A DNA stretch of 64,000 nt from Vandiemenella viatica (Eukaryota; Arthropoda; Insecta; Orthoptera; Morabidae): the NCBI GenBank assembly GCA_031002005.1, contig JARYHS010013631.1, positions 66,523,832 to 66,587,831 on the forward strand, read 5' to 3'. Under the pieces are notes generated by a model, which was not told the origin of the DNA, made no database searches, and worked only from the letters and a program-made list of their open reading frames with translations. Of the stretch, positions 1 to 10,736 are shown piece after piece (the stretch's first letter is position 1; each line of letters begins with the position of its first letter). The translations under genes were made by a program, and so were the position numbers.

Positions 1-371
1 ACTGTTTTTGGTAGAAATTCAGCAATTATGAAACAAACTTTGCTGCCTCACATTTCATGCCCAAATCATCTGTAATTGCTTGTCACGAGCGAAATGATAT
101 TCTGACATCATCAGCAACCTCTCTAATAGTGATGTTGCAATTTTCCAGAATTATCTTTTTTTTCACTTGTTTGATGTTGTTTGTTGGTTGTTGATGTGTT
201 AGGGCTTCCAGGCCAATCTTCATCTTCAATGTCTTCATGGCCCTCTTTGAAATGTCTGTACCATTTGTAAACTGTTATTTTACTCATAGTAGATTCGCTA
301 CTGTTAACATTTTGAATGTGGTACTGCACTTTATTGCATTTCTGAAGCAAAATTTGCACACAAACACACAC
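1..371 (-). pseudogene. Truncated mariner transposase (N-terminal HTH part)
   Basis: Read on the minus strand, 371 to about 240 gives a helix-turn-helix segment of mariner type (VYKWYRHFKEG followed by an acidic stretch and GSPNTST). After a frame change the stretch 135 to 1 continues as the second HTH part (ITIREVADDV, then QAITDDLGMKCEAAKFVS). In-frame stops fall inside the second part (TGA near 80, TAA near 30). The order of pieces matches the N-terminal DNA-binding half of mariner transposases; the catalytic DD34D half would lie left of the window. It is an old, inactive copy and is not the same subfamily as the mariner at 35.8 kb, whose HTH wording differs. Confidence 0.8.
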
Positions 372-699
372 TTAACCTTTTTCACTGTTGAAAATAAACT
401 AAACATTCAAAATGGCTGCCAACTGCAGCATAACTTCAGGCAGATGTGTACCAATAAAATAAAAATTAAAAATCGTATTTATAAAGCCCACTAAATTAAA
501 AAATTTCAGTTTTTTGTTTTTATTTTTTATTATTGTTCTGCTGGTATATCATGAATGGAATCAGGGAGCGTATAACTTTAAAATGTTCTTGTGCTTAATC
601 ATAGAACAAAAATCAAAATTATCATCTATTCTGTGTAGAATGTTTATTAAATAGTTAGAAAGACAAATGTTCGGTTATGTAGGAGGAAATTAGCAAATC
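372..699. other. AT-rich DNA, nothing recognised
   Basis: About 330 bases of low-complexity AT-rich sequence between the mariner fragment and the LINE relic. Short frames here lack domain signatures. No promoter, terminal repeat or RNA gene seen. Confidence 0.5.
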
Positions 700-1660
700 A
701 AATAATAAAACAAATATTGTTTGGAATGCTATTAAAAGTAAAACCAATGTATCGTCCTCTGAACCAGTCACTTTAAACATTAATAAGAATGTTGTAGCTG
801 ACCCAGGATCCGTAGTAGGATCTGCTTTTAATAACTACTTGCTGTTAGTTGCGAATAAGCTGAAAATTTCTTTTAAGTGATGAAGATCCCTTAACAATAT
901 TTAAATCACTGTCATAAAAAAGAGAAAGTAATTATCTGTTTTCCTCATGGAAAGAAGAATTAAACAAAAAAGGCAAATCATATCCTCCAAAATTAAAAGT
1001 CTTTGGTTATGATGAAGTGACCATTCAAAATCTGAAACATTATATAGATCTGCAAATTTAGCAGTTATATTTATAACTGCTCTTTAGAAGTAGATATATT
1101 TCCTAACCTATTTTACTGGTAGACGTCAATAATCAAACCAATTTATGAGAACTTTAGGAACTTATCACGTCTACCAGAATTTTCAAAGATATTTGCAAAA
1201 TCAATTTGTAAAGGACTTACCCACTTCAACATGATAACTAATTAGTTCGAAAATTTCAGTTTGATTTAACACAGTTTGCTAGTTTTGTTTTTAGAAAATA
1301 CATGGAAGCAATTGATAAAAAAAAGGGAAATTACTAAGCAATACTCTGTGATATAGCAAAGATCTTTCATTGGATTATCAGGTGCTTTTGGATGAATCAG
1401 GCCACTACTATTCTTAGTGGAAGTTCAGCATTTTGATATAAATTGTGCCCAGAAAATAGAAAACAATGTGCCCCACAAAGATTGTAAATACAGGCATGGT
1501 TATAAACACAGAAAAGAAAATAGTAAAAAAATGGTTTCCCTTAAGGATCATTTCTTGGTCCTCTGCTGTTCCTAATACTCATAAATGATTCCGAATAAAT
1601 CTTTACTTTTAAAAAAACTTGACAAACTCCTAAAAACTGCAACTTACATTCAAAATAAAA
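700..1660 (+). pseudogene. Decayed non-LTR retrotransposon (RT region)
   Basis: The plus strand preserves scattered reverse-transcriptase signatures. Near 745-850 the reading KTNVSSSEPVTLN...GSAFNNYL matches the linker before the RT of Jockey/CR1-like LINEs. Near 1530-1590 the reading NGFP-stop-GSFLGPLLFLILINDS is the RT block usually read as PQGSxLGPLLFLIYIND, with the glutamine codon now TAA. Frameshifts and stops between these blocks rule out activity. The wording resembles the fragment at 45.1 kb, so both may be copies of one family. I infer the boundaries only from where the similarity fades. Confidence 0.65.
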
Positions 1661-1734
1661 TAACCAAGTCCTTCAATGTCATTCACTGCTTGGAAATAGT
1701 AATCCTTCCACAAGTGCAGAAGGTACTTAAGGCA

Positions 1735-1903
1735 AGAAAAAAAGGGGCCATTTTATGAATTATTTGTTGCACGCGTTGACAACAGTTTGGAGTGATATGG
1801 GGAAACCATGGGAACCCCAAATCTGGATGCCCGGATAGGGATTCGAACCGCCGTCCTTCCGAATGCAAAGCCAGGGCACTAACCGATCAATCACCACGCT
1901 CGG
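1735..1903 (-). mobile_element. tRNA-derived SINE (copy 1)
   Basis: The minus strand starts near 1903 with CCGAGCGTGGTG and contains a polymerase III A-box-like stretch (GATCGGTTAGTGC) and an exact B box, GGTTCGAATCC (1849-1839). It continues with the non-tRNA body TCCGGGCATCCAGATTTGG and TTCCCATGGTTTCCC. The same body occurs in the SINE at 43.2-43.39 kb, which identifies a dispersed family. No intact tRNA cloverleaf with a credible anticodon arm is present, so I call a SINE and not a tRNA gene. The 3' limit near 1735 is approximate. Confidence 0.85.
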
Positions 1904-3270
1904 TATAAATCCTATTTCAACACCTGTCTGTTAGTTTGTGGAATTTACAGTTAGTCAAATATGTTTAGACGTAAAACGTGAACAGTAAAATTTGTCGTTA
2001 CACATGTATGCTGAGATGACCACAAGCAGCAAACATTCTTTAATGTCGTGAAATAAAAGCAGAACATTAACACAAGTAATACAAATGGATATTGCAGGGA
2101 AATTGATATAACTGACAAACACTCAACATATTTAAATACAAAAGTCAAAGTGTGTATCTATGTGTGTGTATATGGATGTATGTTTGTTTCAGCAATATTT
2201 GCTAACAGGAACTTCGTACAAACATTACTCAAACACTGACTAAAAGTACTGTAGGAGTAAATCAACATTAGCCTACCCTGTATTACATTAGGTATCCAAA
2301 AGTTGTTCAAGTACATGTGGACCAATTGGCATGAAATACGATTTATGTTCCAACCTGTCAAACTAAAAATATGGTGGGGTGAAATCTTCTCTAATAAATT
2401 CCTCATAACATGTTAATTATATAACATTGTTCCTTTTCCTTCCTCCCATCAAAATTATGCCAGTTACTCTACTAACAGTGTACATGAATTGAAATTTTTA
2501 TCATTAAGGCTTCAGACAATGATAGTGGCAAAGAAACTAGTGACAAATGATGCTATCAGATACAACCCTATAGGATATGGTATAACATATTTGAATCAAG
2601 AAGGATGTGGCTATATAGTTACATTTAAAAAAAATTGTATCCACAGTTACAAGTGATCCAATTTCTGAATCCAAGTTTCCTTTCTTTCTCTCTCTCTCTC
2701 TCTCTCTCCCTACTTTTTTTTTTTTTTTAACTTAAAAACAAAACACAGTAACTTTCAAGAAAACTTTTATTACATACTGTACTGTATGACAACATAAATT
2801 AGATTTAAATTTAGGCTAAAAGTTTATAAAAACCAATACAAGAAAGAAACATCTTCAGCAGTTATTTAACAAATAACTACATTGTTTCAAATTTTATTGG
2901 TGATTCATCATCAATAGCACTACACTGAATTCAAACTTTATACTTGTCTTGATGTCACAAATTAAACACCTTCTAAATATATTTCTACTACATTCACATT
3001 TTCCTCCAATTTCATCAATAGCATGTAAATAATACTAATTTTTTTGTTTTACTTGCCCCCCCCCCTCCCTCCTTTGTATTCGACAAAGTACTGAATATAT
3101 ATGCACCTATATATGCATAACAAAATTATCACAAGGCACTGATACAGCATCAATTACATGAAAATTCTAAATGACAAATTGTGAAAGTTCTGGGACAAGT
3201 ACAATAAAAGATTATAAATGAAAGTTTGGTTATTTAAAATCATATATATTATTTCTATAAGGTATTTTTT
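1904..3270. other. AT-rich spacer with microsatellites
   Basis: No gene recognised. It holds a (CT)n microsatellite at about 2685-2708 followed by a T-run, and a C-run near 3056-3065. Short minus-strand frames at 1951-2406 show no domain signature and look incidental. Confidence 0.6.
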
Positions 3271-4545
3271 TGTCACAAGCCTGTATCTTCCTTCATACGT
3301 AACCGAAATCAATGAATGAGGTGTCATTTTAAAGCTTATGAACTTCACTTTGGTCACATCATATTTTAAGAACTGAAGTTTTCGGAATTCGACCCTTAAA
3401 GGGCGAAAATGTTAATATTTCTAAAATGCTGTTTTCTGTGTTACGAGTCATTTATCTCCCTGGATACCTATCTGAAATCGTTTAATGAAGTATCATTTTA
3501 AAGATTAAGATCTCCGCTTTAGTGACGTCATATATTAAGACAGAAATGTTTCGGAATTCGATCCTTAAAGGGCAAAAGAATCAATATTTTTGCAATTCGT
3601 TTTTGTGTCACGAGCGATTTATCTCCCTTAATATCGAACCGATATAGATAAATGCAGAATCATATTAAAGACTAAGGTCTCCGCCATGGTAACATAATAT
3701 TTTAAGAAAGGAATTTTTCGTAATTCGACCCTTAAAGGGCAAAAATGTCAATTTTTCTAAAATGCGTTTTTTGTATCTAGAGCCATTTATCTCCCTGGAT
3801 ATCTAACCAAAATCGATAAATGAAGTAGGATTATGAGGAGTAATGTCTCAGCTTTGTGACATCATATTTTCAGAAAGAATGTTTTTGGAATTTAACCCTT
3901 AAAGGGAAAAAGTATAAATTTTTCTGTAACACATTTTTGTGTCACGAGCGATTTATCTCCCTTAATATCTAACCGATATAGATAAATGAGATATCATATT
4001 AAAGAATAAGGTCTCCGCCGTGGTAACATTATAATTTGAGAAAGGAATTTTTCGTAATTCGACCCCTAAAGGGCAAAAACGTTAATTTTTCTAAAATGCT
4101 TTTTTTGTGCCTCGAGCCACTTATCTCCCTTGATATATATCCAAAATCGATAAATCAAGTATGATTATGAAGAATAATGTCTCAGGTTTGGTGAAATCAT
4201 ATTTTAAGAAAGACGTTTTTGGAATTCAACGCTTAAAGGGAAAAAGGATAAATGGTTCTACAACGCATTTTTGTGTCACGAGCTATTTTTCTCCCTTGAT
4301 ATCTAACCGATACACATAAATGAGGTATATTATTAAAGACTGAGGTCTCCGCAGTGGTAACATTATATTTTAAGAAACGAATTTTTCGTAATTCTACCCT
4401 TAAAGGGCAAAAATGTCAATATTTCTAAAATACGTTTTTTGTGTTTCGAGTCATTTATCTCACTGGATTTATAACAAAAATCGATAAATGAAGTAGGAGT
4501 ATGAAGAGTAATGACTAAGCGTTGGTGACATCATATTGAACCTCA
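3271..4545. repeat. 168-bp satellite in alternating A/B dimers
   Basis: A landmark CCCTTAAAGGG-like motif recurs near 3389, 3559, 3727, 3895, 4062, 4228 and 4395, giving a period of 166-170 bp. A partial unit precedes the first. Odd units share AAATCGNTNAATNAAGTA and a CTAAAATGC stretch (type A). Even units share TGTGTCACGAGC, ACCGATATAGATAAATG and GGTCTCCGC (type B). Units two apart are clearly more alike than neighbours, so the true period is a dimer of about 335 bp. Every unit contains a conserved TTATCTCCCT box. No coding capacity. Confidence 0.92.
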
Positions 4546-4592
4546 CTATTCAACGCATTTTATTCGCGAAATTTTCGCACGGATCGTCTAGT
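4546..4592 (+). mobile_element. Helitron-like 3' terminus flanking the satellite
   Basis: Immediately after the last satellite unit comes a hairpin, GCGAAA-T-TTTCGC (4566-4578), nine bases of spacer, then CTAGT (4588-4592). A short GC-rich hairpin 10-12 nt before CTRRT is the classic 3' end of Helitrons. If this reading is right, the satellite is internal to a non-autonomous Helitron. No 5' TC end was identified, so the call is an inference. Confidence 0.45.
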
Positions 4593-5683
4593 AACACATT
4601 ATTATGAACATTGATTTACAAGTTAAACTTACATTGTTCATCCATTTAAGATATTAAAAGTAAGAAACAAACTGTGTATAAGTATAAATCAACATGGTAA
4701 CTCAGGTGAGAATAAAATTATTATTTTGCCTACTTTACATTTCAATGGAAGTAGTACAGAACCTATACAAATTTTTGACCCAAGGATTTCAACATACCTG
4801 CTTCTCTAATAAATATATATTTTTTTTTTTATCAAGTTTGAAATTTCCATCTTGGGTAATTTAGCATTTATTTTTGTTATTTCATTCTGTCTATTCATAT
4901 CCTAAACTTATCTCTAAGCCAATGCACATGGCTAGGTCACCTCATGCACCCAGGGTCAACTCAGCCAAAACAATTGCTTGTTGTTGAATTTAAAGTATAG
5001 AGTGGAGGTTTTGGGGAGGGAAAATAATGCATGGAAAAGATATTCATCTAAGGTATTAATTAAAAATATATATAAATAGTGAAAAACTACCTAGAAACAT
5101 ATACAGGCAAGGGGGGGGGGGGGGAATCACTGAATAAATTATACATGTAAGTGATGGGTTTATCAGAGTAAGATGATAAACAAGAAGGAAATTACCATCT
5201 GGCAGTGTCTAGAACGTGTCAGTAAAATGTGAATGGGGATGGGGTTTCAGCGAGTTCTCTGATGGCCCTCTGTCTATAAAAGAGTTATCAAGGTCATGGG
5301 TGATGTGTGAGTTGACAGGGTAGCAACTAGCTGGTACACATTCTGGGAGTGTATGGCTATGACCACTCATCCTGTTGGATAATCAGTTTGTGGTGAGACT
5401 GATATTTGGAGACAGGTGAACTGGTGTATCACCTGGGCCGTAGTTCAGGTGCCACGGCCTACAATGGGACAATTTTCACCAGTGGTTGCAATAAGTTGTG
5501 TTGATTGGATCCATATCACGTGTTTTGAAACAAGGAGCCTTGCTATTGTTTAGAAACATTAGGAGTTGATTGTTGTGAATAAGTACATTTTACAAGCTGT
5601 GAGGTCTGCTGAATATGATGCAGGGAGTTGTGGCAAGGATAATGGGTAATGAGACACATTTCTGGGAAAGATCTTACAAAGTT
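4593..5683. other. Spacer with a GC-richer patch of unknown origin
   Basis: AT-rich to about 5100, then a G-run (5111-5124). From about 5180 to 5640 the base composition rises noticeably (for example GGGCCGTAGTTCAGGTGCC near 5440). No ORF of note and no recognisable protein fits that patch; it may be an unidentified transposon relic. Confidence 0.4.
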
Positions 5684-6428
5684 ATCGGGAACTGCATCCC
5701 TTTCGGTACCTGCGAAAAACCGCTACTAACCTGTTGTAATTTACATCAGTCTCTTCGTCAAGATGTCCTCTTCACGTTTTGCGACCATACATTCCGGAAA
5801 AGTCGCCAGGAATTTAATTAAAAATGCCGAAATATGAAAGGCTGAGCAACTGCTAAATGCTTTCAGCACTGATAAAATAACATAAAAATTATCGGTACAG
5901 GGATCACTACAACCTAAACAGTTTAGTTTTGTCATAGAAATCGTGGTTAGTTTGAAATACGGCCTGGACCAAGTGAAAAAAAAAAAAAAAATTAAGAAAT
6001 TTTGGATATGCAGCATCAAACACGCAATGGCATATTTGTTTACAATGGAAGCAATCGATTATCTCTGGTTGCTCGTCGCTATGTAAGATGGCGGTCATCA
6101 CCGTATTACAACTCGGATAAGTATTGCGTGTTTGTCAATTTTGTGCTACTTTTATCAAAGGAGTAGAGCTGAAAAGGCATGAAAACATTACAACAAAGGA
6201 TTAAATCAACATTTTAAGAGACTGTCACTGAGTTTTTCAACGTTGGCGGCATGTAACGGCTGAGCGTCATGTCATATTTCGACATTTTTAATTAAATTCC
6301 TGGTGACTTTTCCGGAATGTATGATCGCAAAACGTGAAGAGAACATCTTCACGAAGCGACTGATGTAAATTTCAACAGGTTAATAGCAGTTTTTCGCAGG
6401 TACCGAAAGTGGTGCAGTTCCCAAGTTA
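5684..6428. mobile_element. Fold-back DNA element with ~165-bp inverted arms
   Basis: The stretch 5684-5850 (GGGAACTGCAT, TTTCGGTACCTGCGAAAAAC, ATTCCGGAAAAGTC, AATTTAATTAAAAATG) reappears inverted at 6240-6428 with scattered mismatches; by eye roughly 85% identity. The roughly 390-bp middle includes an A-run (5978-5991) and no open frame of note. Long imperfect arms around a short non-coding core are typical of fold-back or MITE-like elements. No clear target duplication was found. Confidence 0.82.
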
Positions 6429-8934
6429 TCTTCTGCAATTAACATTTTATTCAGTAATTCCAAACCAGGGGATAATTGGGTAATAAATATTGAATTATGG
6501 CTGTATTTGGGTTGCACATGGTGGATGTTTTGGTGTGCTGGACTATTTCTAGACCAACACCAAGGGACAATTGCCGATACCGTTATTTGTTATTTATGAA
6601 TGTCATGGAGTGACAGATATCTGTTACCCTGAATTACCTTAGAGAGTGAAAAAGTAACAAAATAAATCTGATAGTAACTACTGCAGCTATCAATTATAAA
6701 ACATGGCAACAAAATTGTGTAAATAAACCAAGAAATTACTGCGCTATTTCAAAACCTTTTACACACTGGAATTATCATATATCTTTAGAGTTTGAGGAGG
6801 GGAGAGTGAAAGGAAGACAAGGAGGAAATAACCGTAAGAAGTCTTTTATTGTCTTTATGAACTTAACAACCAAAGAGAGTAATTAATGACCCTCAACACA
6901 TTTTACAGCAGTTAACTGACAATATCTGTGTTGGAATATGACATGAGAAGTATTTAATTTATTCAGATGAAGTTGCATTCTATATAACATCTTTGATATT
7001 TCAACTGCCTAAATATGTCTTATATGATCAGTGTGAATTTTCCAAAAAATAATTATAAATTCTTTTATTTTAGGTAGAAATTTTGTATAGTCTTTCTTTC
7101 TCCGACTTCAGCATTCCAATCACTACTGTCGTCATGATTTTCCTTACCCTTCATATACTTGTTTATTAATGTTGGCACAACTTTTAGCTTAGCTGGAAAT
7201 TATACTTACAAGAAAATGGCTGCAGTGAAAGTCTGGTCAAATACTGACATAAATTCAAAAGTTTTCCTATTTACTTATTAATCTTACAAAACTTTTCCTT
7301 AATAAGAAAATACAAAAATGAGTGAGTTATTATGAACAGCGTAGTGACAGAATTATAACTGCTATTTCCATCTAATAAGAAAGCAAGAAAATTAATTCTT
7401 TCACAACTTGATGACAAAATTCTATTCAGCGTTAACTTAAAGCAAGTCTACACCAAACACAAAAGAGTATCACTATATCTCAGATTTTAGGCAAAAATCT
7501 ATTTAGTTACTGATTGAAAAACATGAAAATAACATATACGAGTCTTGAACATTTATGGACGTTATTTGTGATTCTATAATGCCTAAATTGTAATTTCCAT
7601 ATTTTTACCCTACCATGCAAACATTGGGGTGATTTTCATGGGGGCTCAAACACAGTAGATCCCAGGGTGGGAGAAGTAAAATGGGGTATATTAATCTTCT
7701 TGCTACATCATGAAGATGAGGAATAGAGAAAAAAGTGTACATTTGATATTATTAACTCCCAGGTGCTACATTAAGTTACTCCTTGCAGTCAAAGAGTTTG
7801 CCCTAACTGGATATACAGAAGACCAATGCACTCTACGAACAGCACTGTATGCAATCAAGTTAAGTTAAATCAATGCTGAAGACATTGATTTAACAATGCC
7901 AAGATGTTGCCAGAAATTTCTTTTCTCTCACTGGTGATCATTTTGTCTGCAAATAAGAAAGAGAATTCCTTTATTTAAGTAACTCTGGTAATGGGCATAG
8001 TTTCTCTCCGTTCAGAGATATTTACAAATAATGTGAGAGAACTCTTCGGCAAGTGAATGATCAATTTTTACACCAAAATCAACAAGAGAATCCTATCTAA
8101 ACATGATGGAAATGAAATGGCATATACTTTGATAAACACCACGATTGCTCATTACAATGTTAACAATACCACAGTAGACATTTAATTATTTGGGCTCTTG
8201 ACATATTTAATCGAACTTAAAGTCAGTGTTTTGATTATGCTGGTTCAAAAATTCTACAAAACTGAGCAATAGAATCTAACTTAAAATGATTTCTATGCAC
8301 AGGAATAGGATCAAAGAACAAATTCTGAAAGCTGTATCACAGGATGAGACTATTCTCCTCATTCCTAACAATTTTCTATTTATAAAAGAGCAATTGTCTA
8401 AAAGCATCTCCTTCACCACAATAACAAAAAAAAAAATCATATAAAGACCACATCAATAAACCTCAAAACTAATTCTTTGCTCATGACAAGCTGTTTCCTC
8501 TCATATTGTCACTCTGAGAAACTTTAAAGTTTTGCTCTCAGAAGAAAAGCTGGAAATAATGCTTGCAAAGAAATTTTGTATACAGTGTGCAGTCTACTAT
8601 TTTTTACTATCTATTCCTGGCACAAAAAATGCTAATTGTATACAACCTACTGCTATTTTGCTCATAGTTTCATGAACTGGCCAAAGCTTAAAGAATGGGT
8701 CTTTACCCAATTTGTTTAAAACAGCATCCATATATTAAAACACCGCATGAACTAAGTTGCTGGAAACTGGTATTTCAAGATATTTTAATATAACTAAATT
8801 GAATATTGACAATAGTACATAGTGCATTAGATATCTCCATATGATAGAGGCAATTTCGTGCAAACTATATAAACTGAGAATATGATTTACTTACGGCATT
8901 TAAGAGGTGTAAGGAATTGGGAGAGACTATATCA
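6429..8934. other. AT-rich DNA, no gene recognised
   Basis: About 2.5 kb without a supported gene. A short patch at about 7316-7362 (GAGTGAGTTATTATGAACAG) resembles the LINE endonuclease region at about 9507-9545 and is probably a small relic of the same family. Nothing else stands out. Confidence 0.5.
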
Positions 8935-10736
8935 GCCTTTTCCAACCAAATGTCAATCTCTCTTTCACGTGGTGCAATCTGTTCACAAAGACAAGGCTCT
9001 GGTAACTGAAAGATTCCTGGTATAAGGAGTCACCCAAGACTTGCCAACGGCCTCATAAAGGAGGGCGGAAGAGCGAGGAGCGGTCCTGGGCACCCTCTTG
9101 CCCTTGGGGTTAAGAACAACCCTTAAAGGCAGATGAATCAGAAATGATCAATAACATGGGGATGAAGAATGCAATGGGAAACCACTGCATTAAAGACCCA
9201 AAGGGTATCCTGGGGTCAAATTACATGTATCATGGTGGCTTCTTCGTGGGTAAAATAATAATCCTCCAAATGGATCTCGGGGTGGAGACTACTTAGGGAG
9301 GAGTCATTAGAATGGATAGAAATATTTTACGAGTTGGAGCATGGAATGTTAGAAGTCTGAATAGAGCTACAAAACTTAAAAAGAGAGATGGAACAACTTA
9401 AGTTAGATGTTGGGATTAGTGAGATAAAGTGGACAACACTGGGAAACACAGAATAATTAACACAAAAGCTGTCAGGTTTTGTAATGAATAAGAGAGCAAG
9501 GAAATGGGTGAGCTATTATGAACAGTTTAATGACAGGATTATTTTGATGAGGTTATAAACTAAGCCCACCCAAAACAAATTAGTACAAGTGTACATGCCA
9601 ACAACGAAGAAATAGAGAAAATATACCTCAAAATTGAAGAATTAATCCAATATGCGAAGGGGGAGGAAAATCTAATAATCATGAGTCATTGGAAAGCAAT
9701 AATGGGAAAAGGAAAAGAAGTGAATACTGTAGGAAGTTTTAGTCTAGGAGAAAGAAGTGAGTGAGGAAGTAGGTTGTTAGAATTTTGTGAGATATAAGCC
9801 AGTCATGGCAAACACACTGTTTAAGAACCACGCAAGAAAGATATTCACCTGGAAACGTCCAGGGGAAACAGGCAGATATCAGCTAGATAACATCATGGTC
9901 AAACAGAGATTCAGGAATCAAGTTCTAGACTGTAAAGCGTACCCAAGAAAAGACATAGACTCTGACCAAAATCTGAGAGTAATTAAGTGCAGGCTAAAAT
10001 TCAGGCAAATAAGGAAGCAATATAAGCAGAACAGACTGGAAGTGGATAAACTGAAACAATCTTAACACGAGAGAAAAGTTTGCATAAATGGTAGACTTAG
10101 ATTTAAGAAATAACTCTCAAAGGAGCTCAACCGAGGATGAATGGAATGCATTGAAGAGAGAAATAATGAAAGCTGGTAAAGAAACATAAGGCTTTAGGGA
10201 ACAAGTCACCTGAAAACCTTGGATCACAGGAGAAATTTTGGAGCTGAGGGATCAGAAGAGAAGGTACAAAATGCCCAGGATGAAGCAGGAAGAGAGCAAT
10301 TCACGCAATTCAAAAATCTAATAAACAGGAAATGCAAAAAAGCACAAGAAAACTAACTACAAGAAAAATGTGAGGAAGTAGAAAATGAAATGATCATAGA
10401 TAAAGTGGATGTTGCATATAGGAAGAACAAACAAAATGTTGGAGAAATGAAGAAGAGAGGTTTAAACATTAAAGCTGATAATGGGAAACCTCTTTTAAGC
10501 TCAGACAATAGAGCTAACCAATAGAAGGTATACATTGAGAAACTGTATGATGGGGATGACCTGGACAATAGTGTAATGGAAAAGGAAGGCGATGTCTACA
10601 ATGATGACTTAGGATATTCTGTTTTGATGACAGAATTTGATAGAGCTCTGAATGACTTGAAAGCAAATAAGGCATTTGGAATTGATGAGATACCTGCAGA
10701 ACCCTAGAAGAAGGCTCTGAAGATTACGCTGTTTGA
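8935..10736 (+). pseudogene. RTE-like LINE, 5' half (untranslated leader, endonuclease, start of RT)
   Basis: A GC-richer leader (8935-9320) precedes an apurinic-type endonuclease reading that starts near 9323 (NILRVGAWNVRSLNRATK) and runs on with stops to LVQVYMPTT (near 9580). The open segment 9787-10065 gives NTLFKNHARKIFTWKRPGETGRYQLDNIMV, the C-terminal endonuclease block of RTE-like elements; DQNL is where SDHN would be expected. Further on, ALNDLKANKAFGIDEIPAEP (10640-10705) is the start of the RT palm. Reading frames are interrupted many times. The element continues at 12966 after an inserted transposon. Products of this family are often annotated as craniofacial development protein 2-like because of the endonuclease fold. 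Confidence 0.82.

Noticed and set aside
1839..1903. tRNA gene
   Set aside because: A and B boxes are present but the cloverleaf is incomplete and the same sequence with a longer body recurs at 43.2-43.39 kb; a SINE explains it.
5326..5340. Third Helitron terminus (AACTAGCTGGTACA)
   Set aside because: Only about 12 bases match the ACTAGCTGGTACC end and none of the internal repeat units follow; likely chance.
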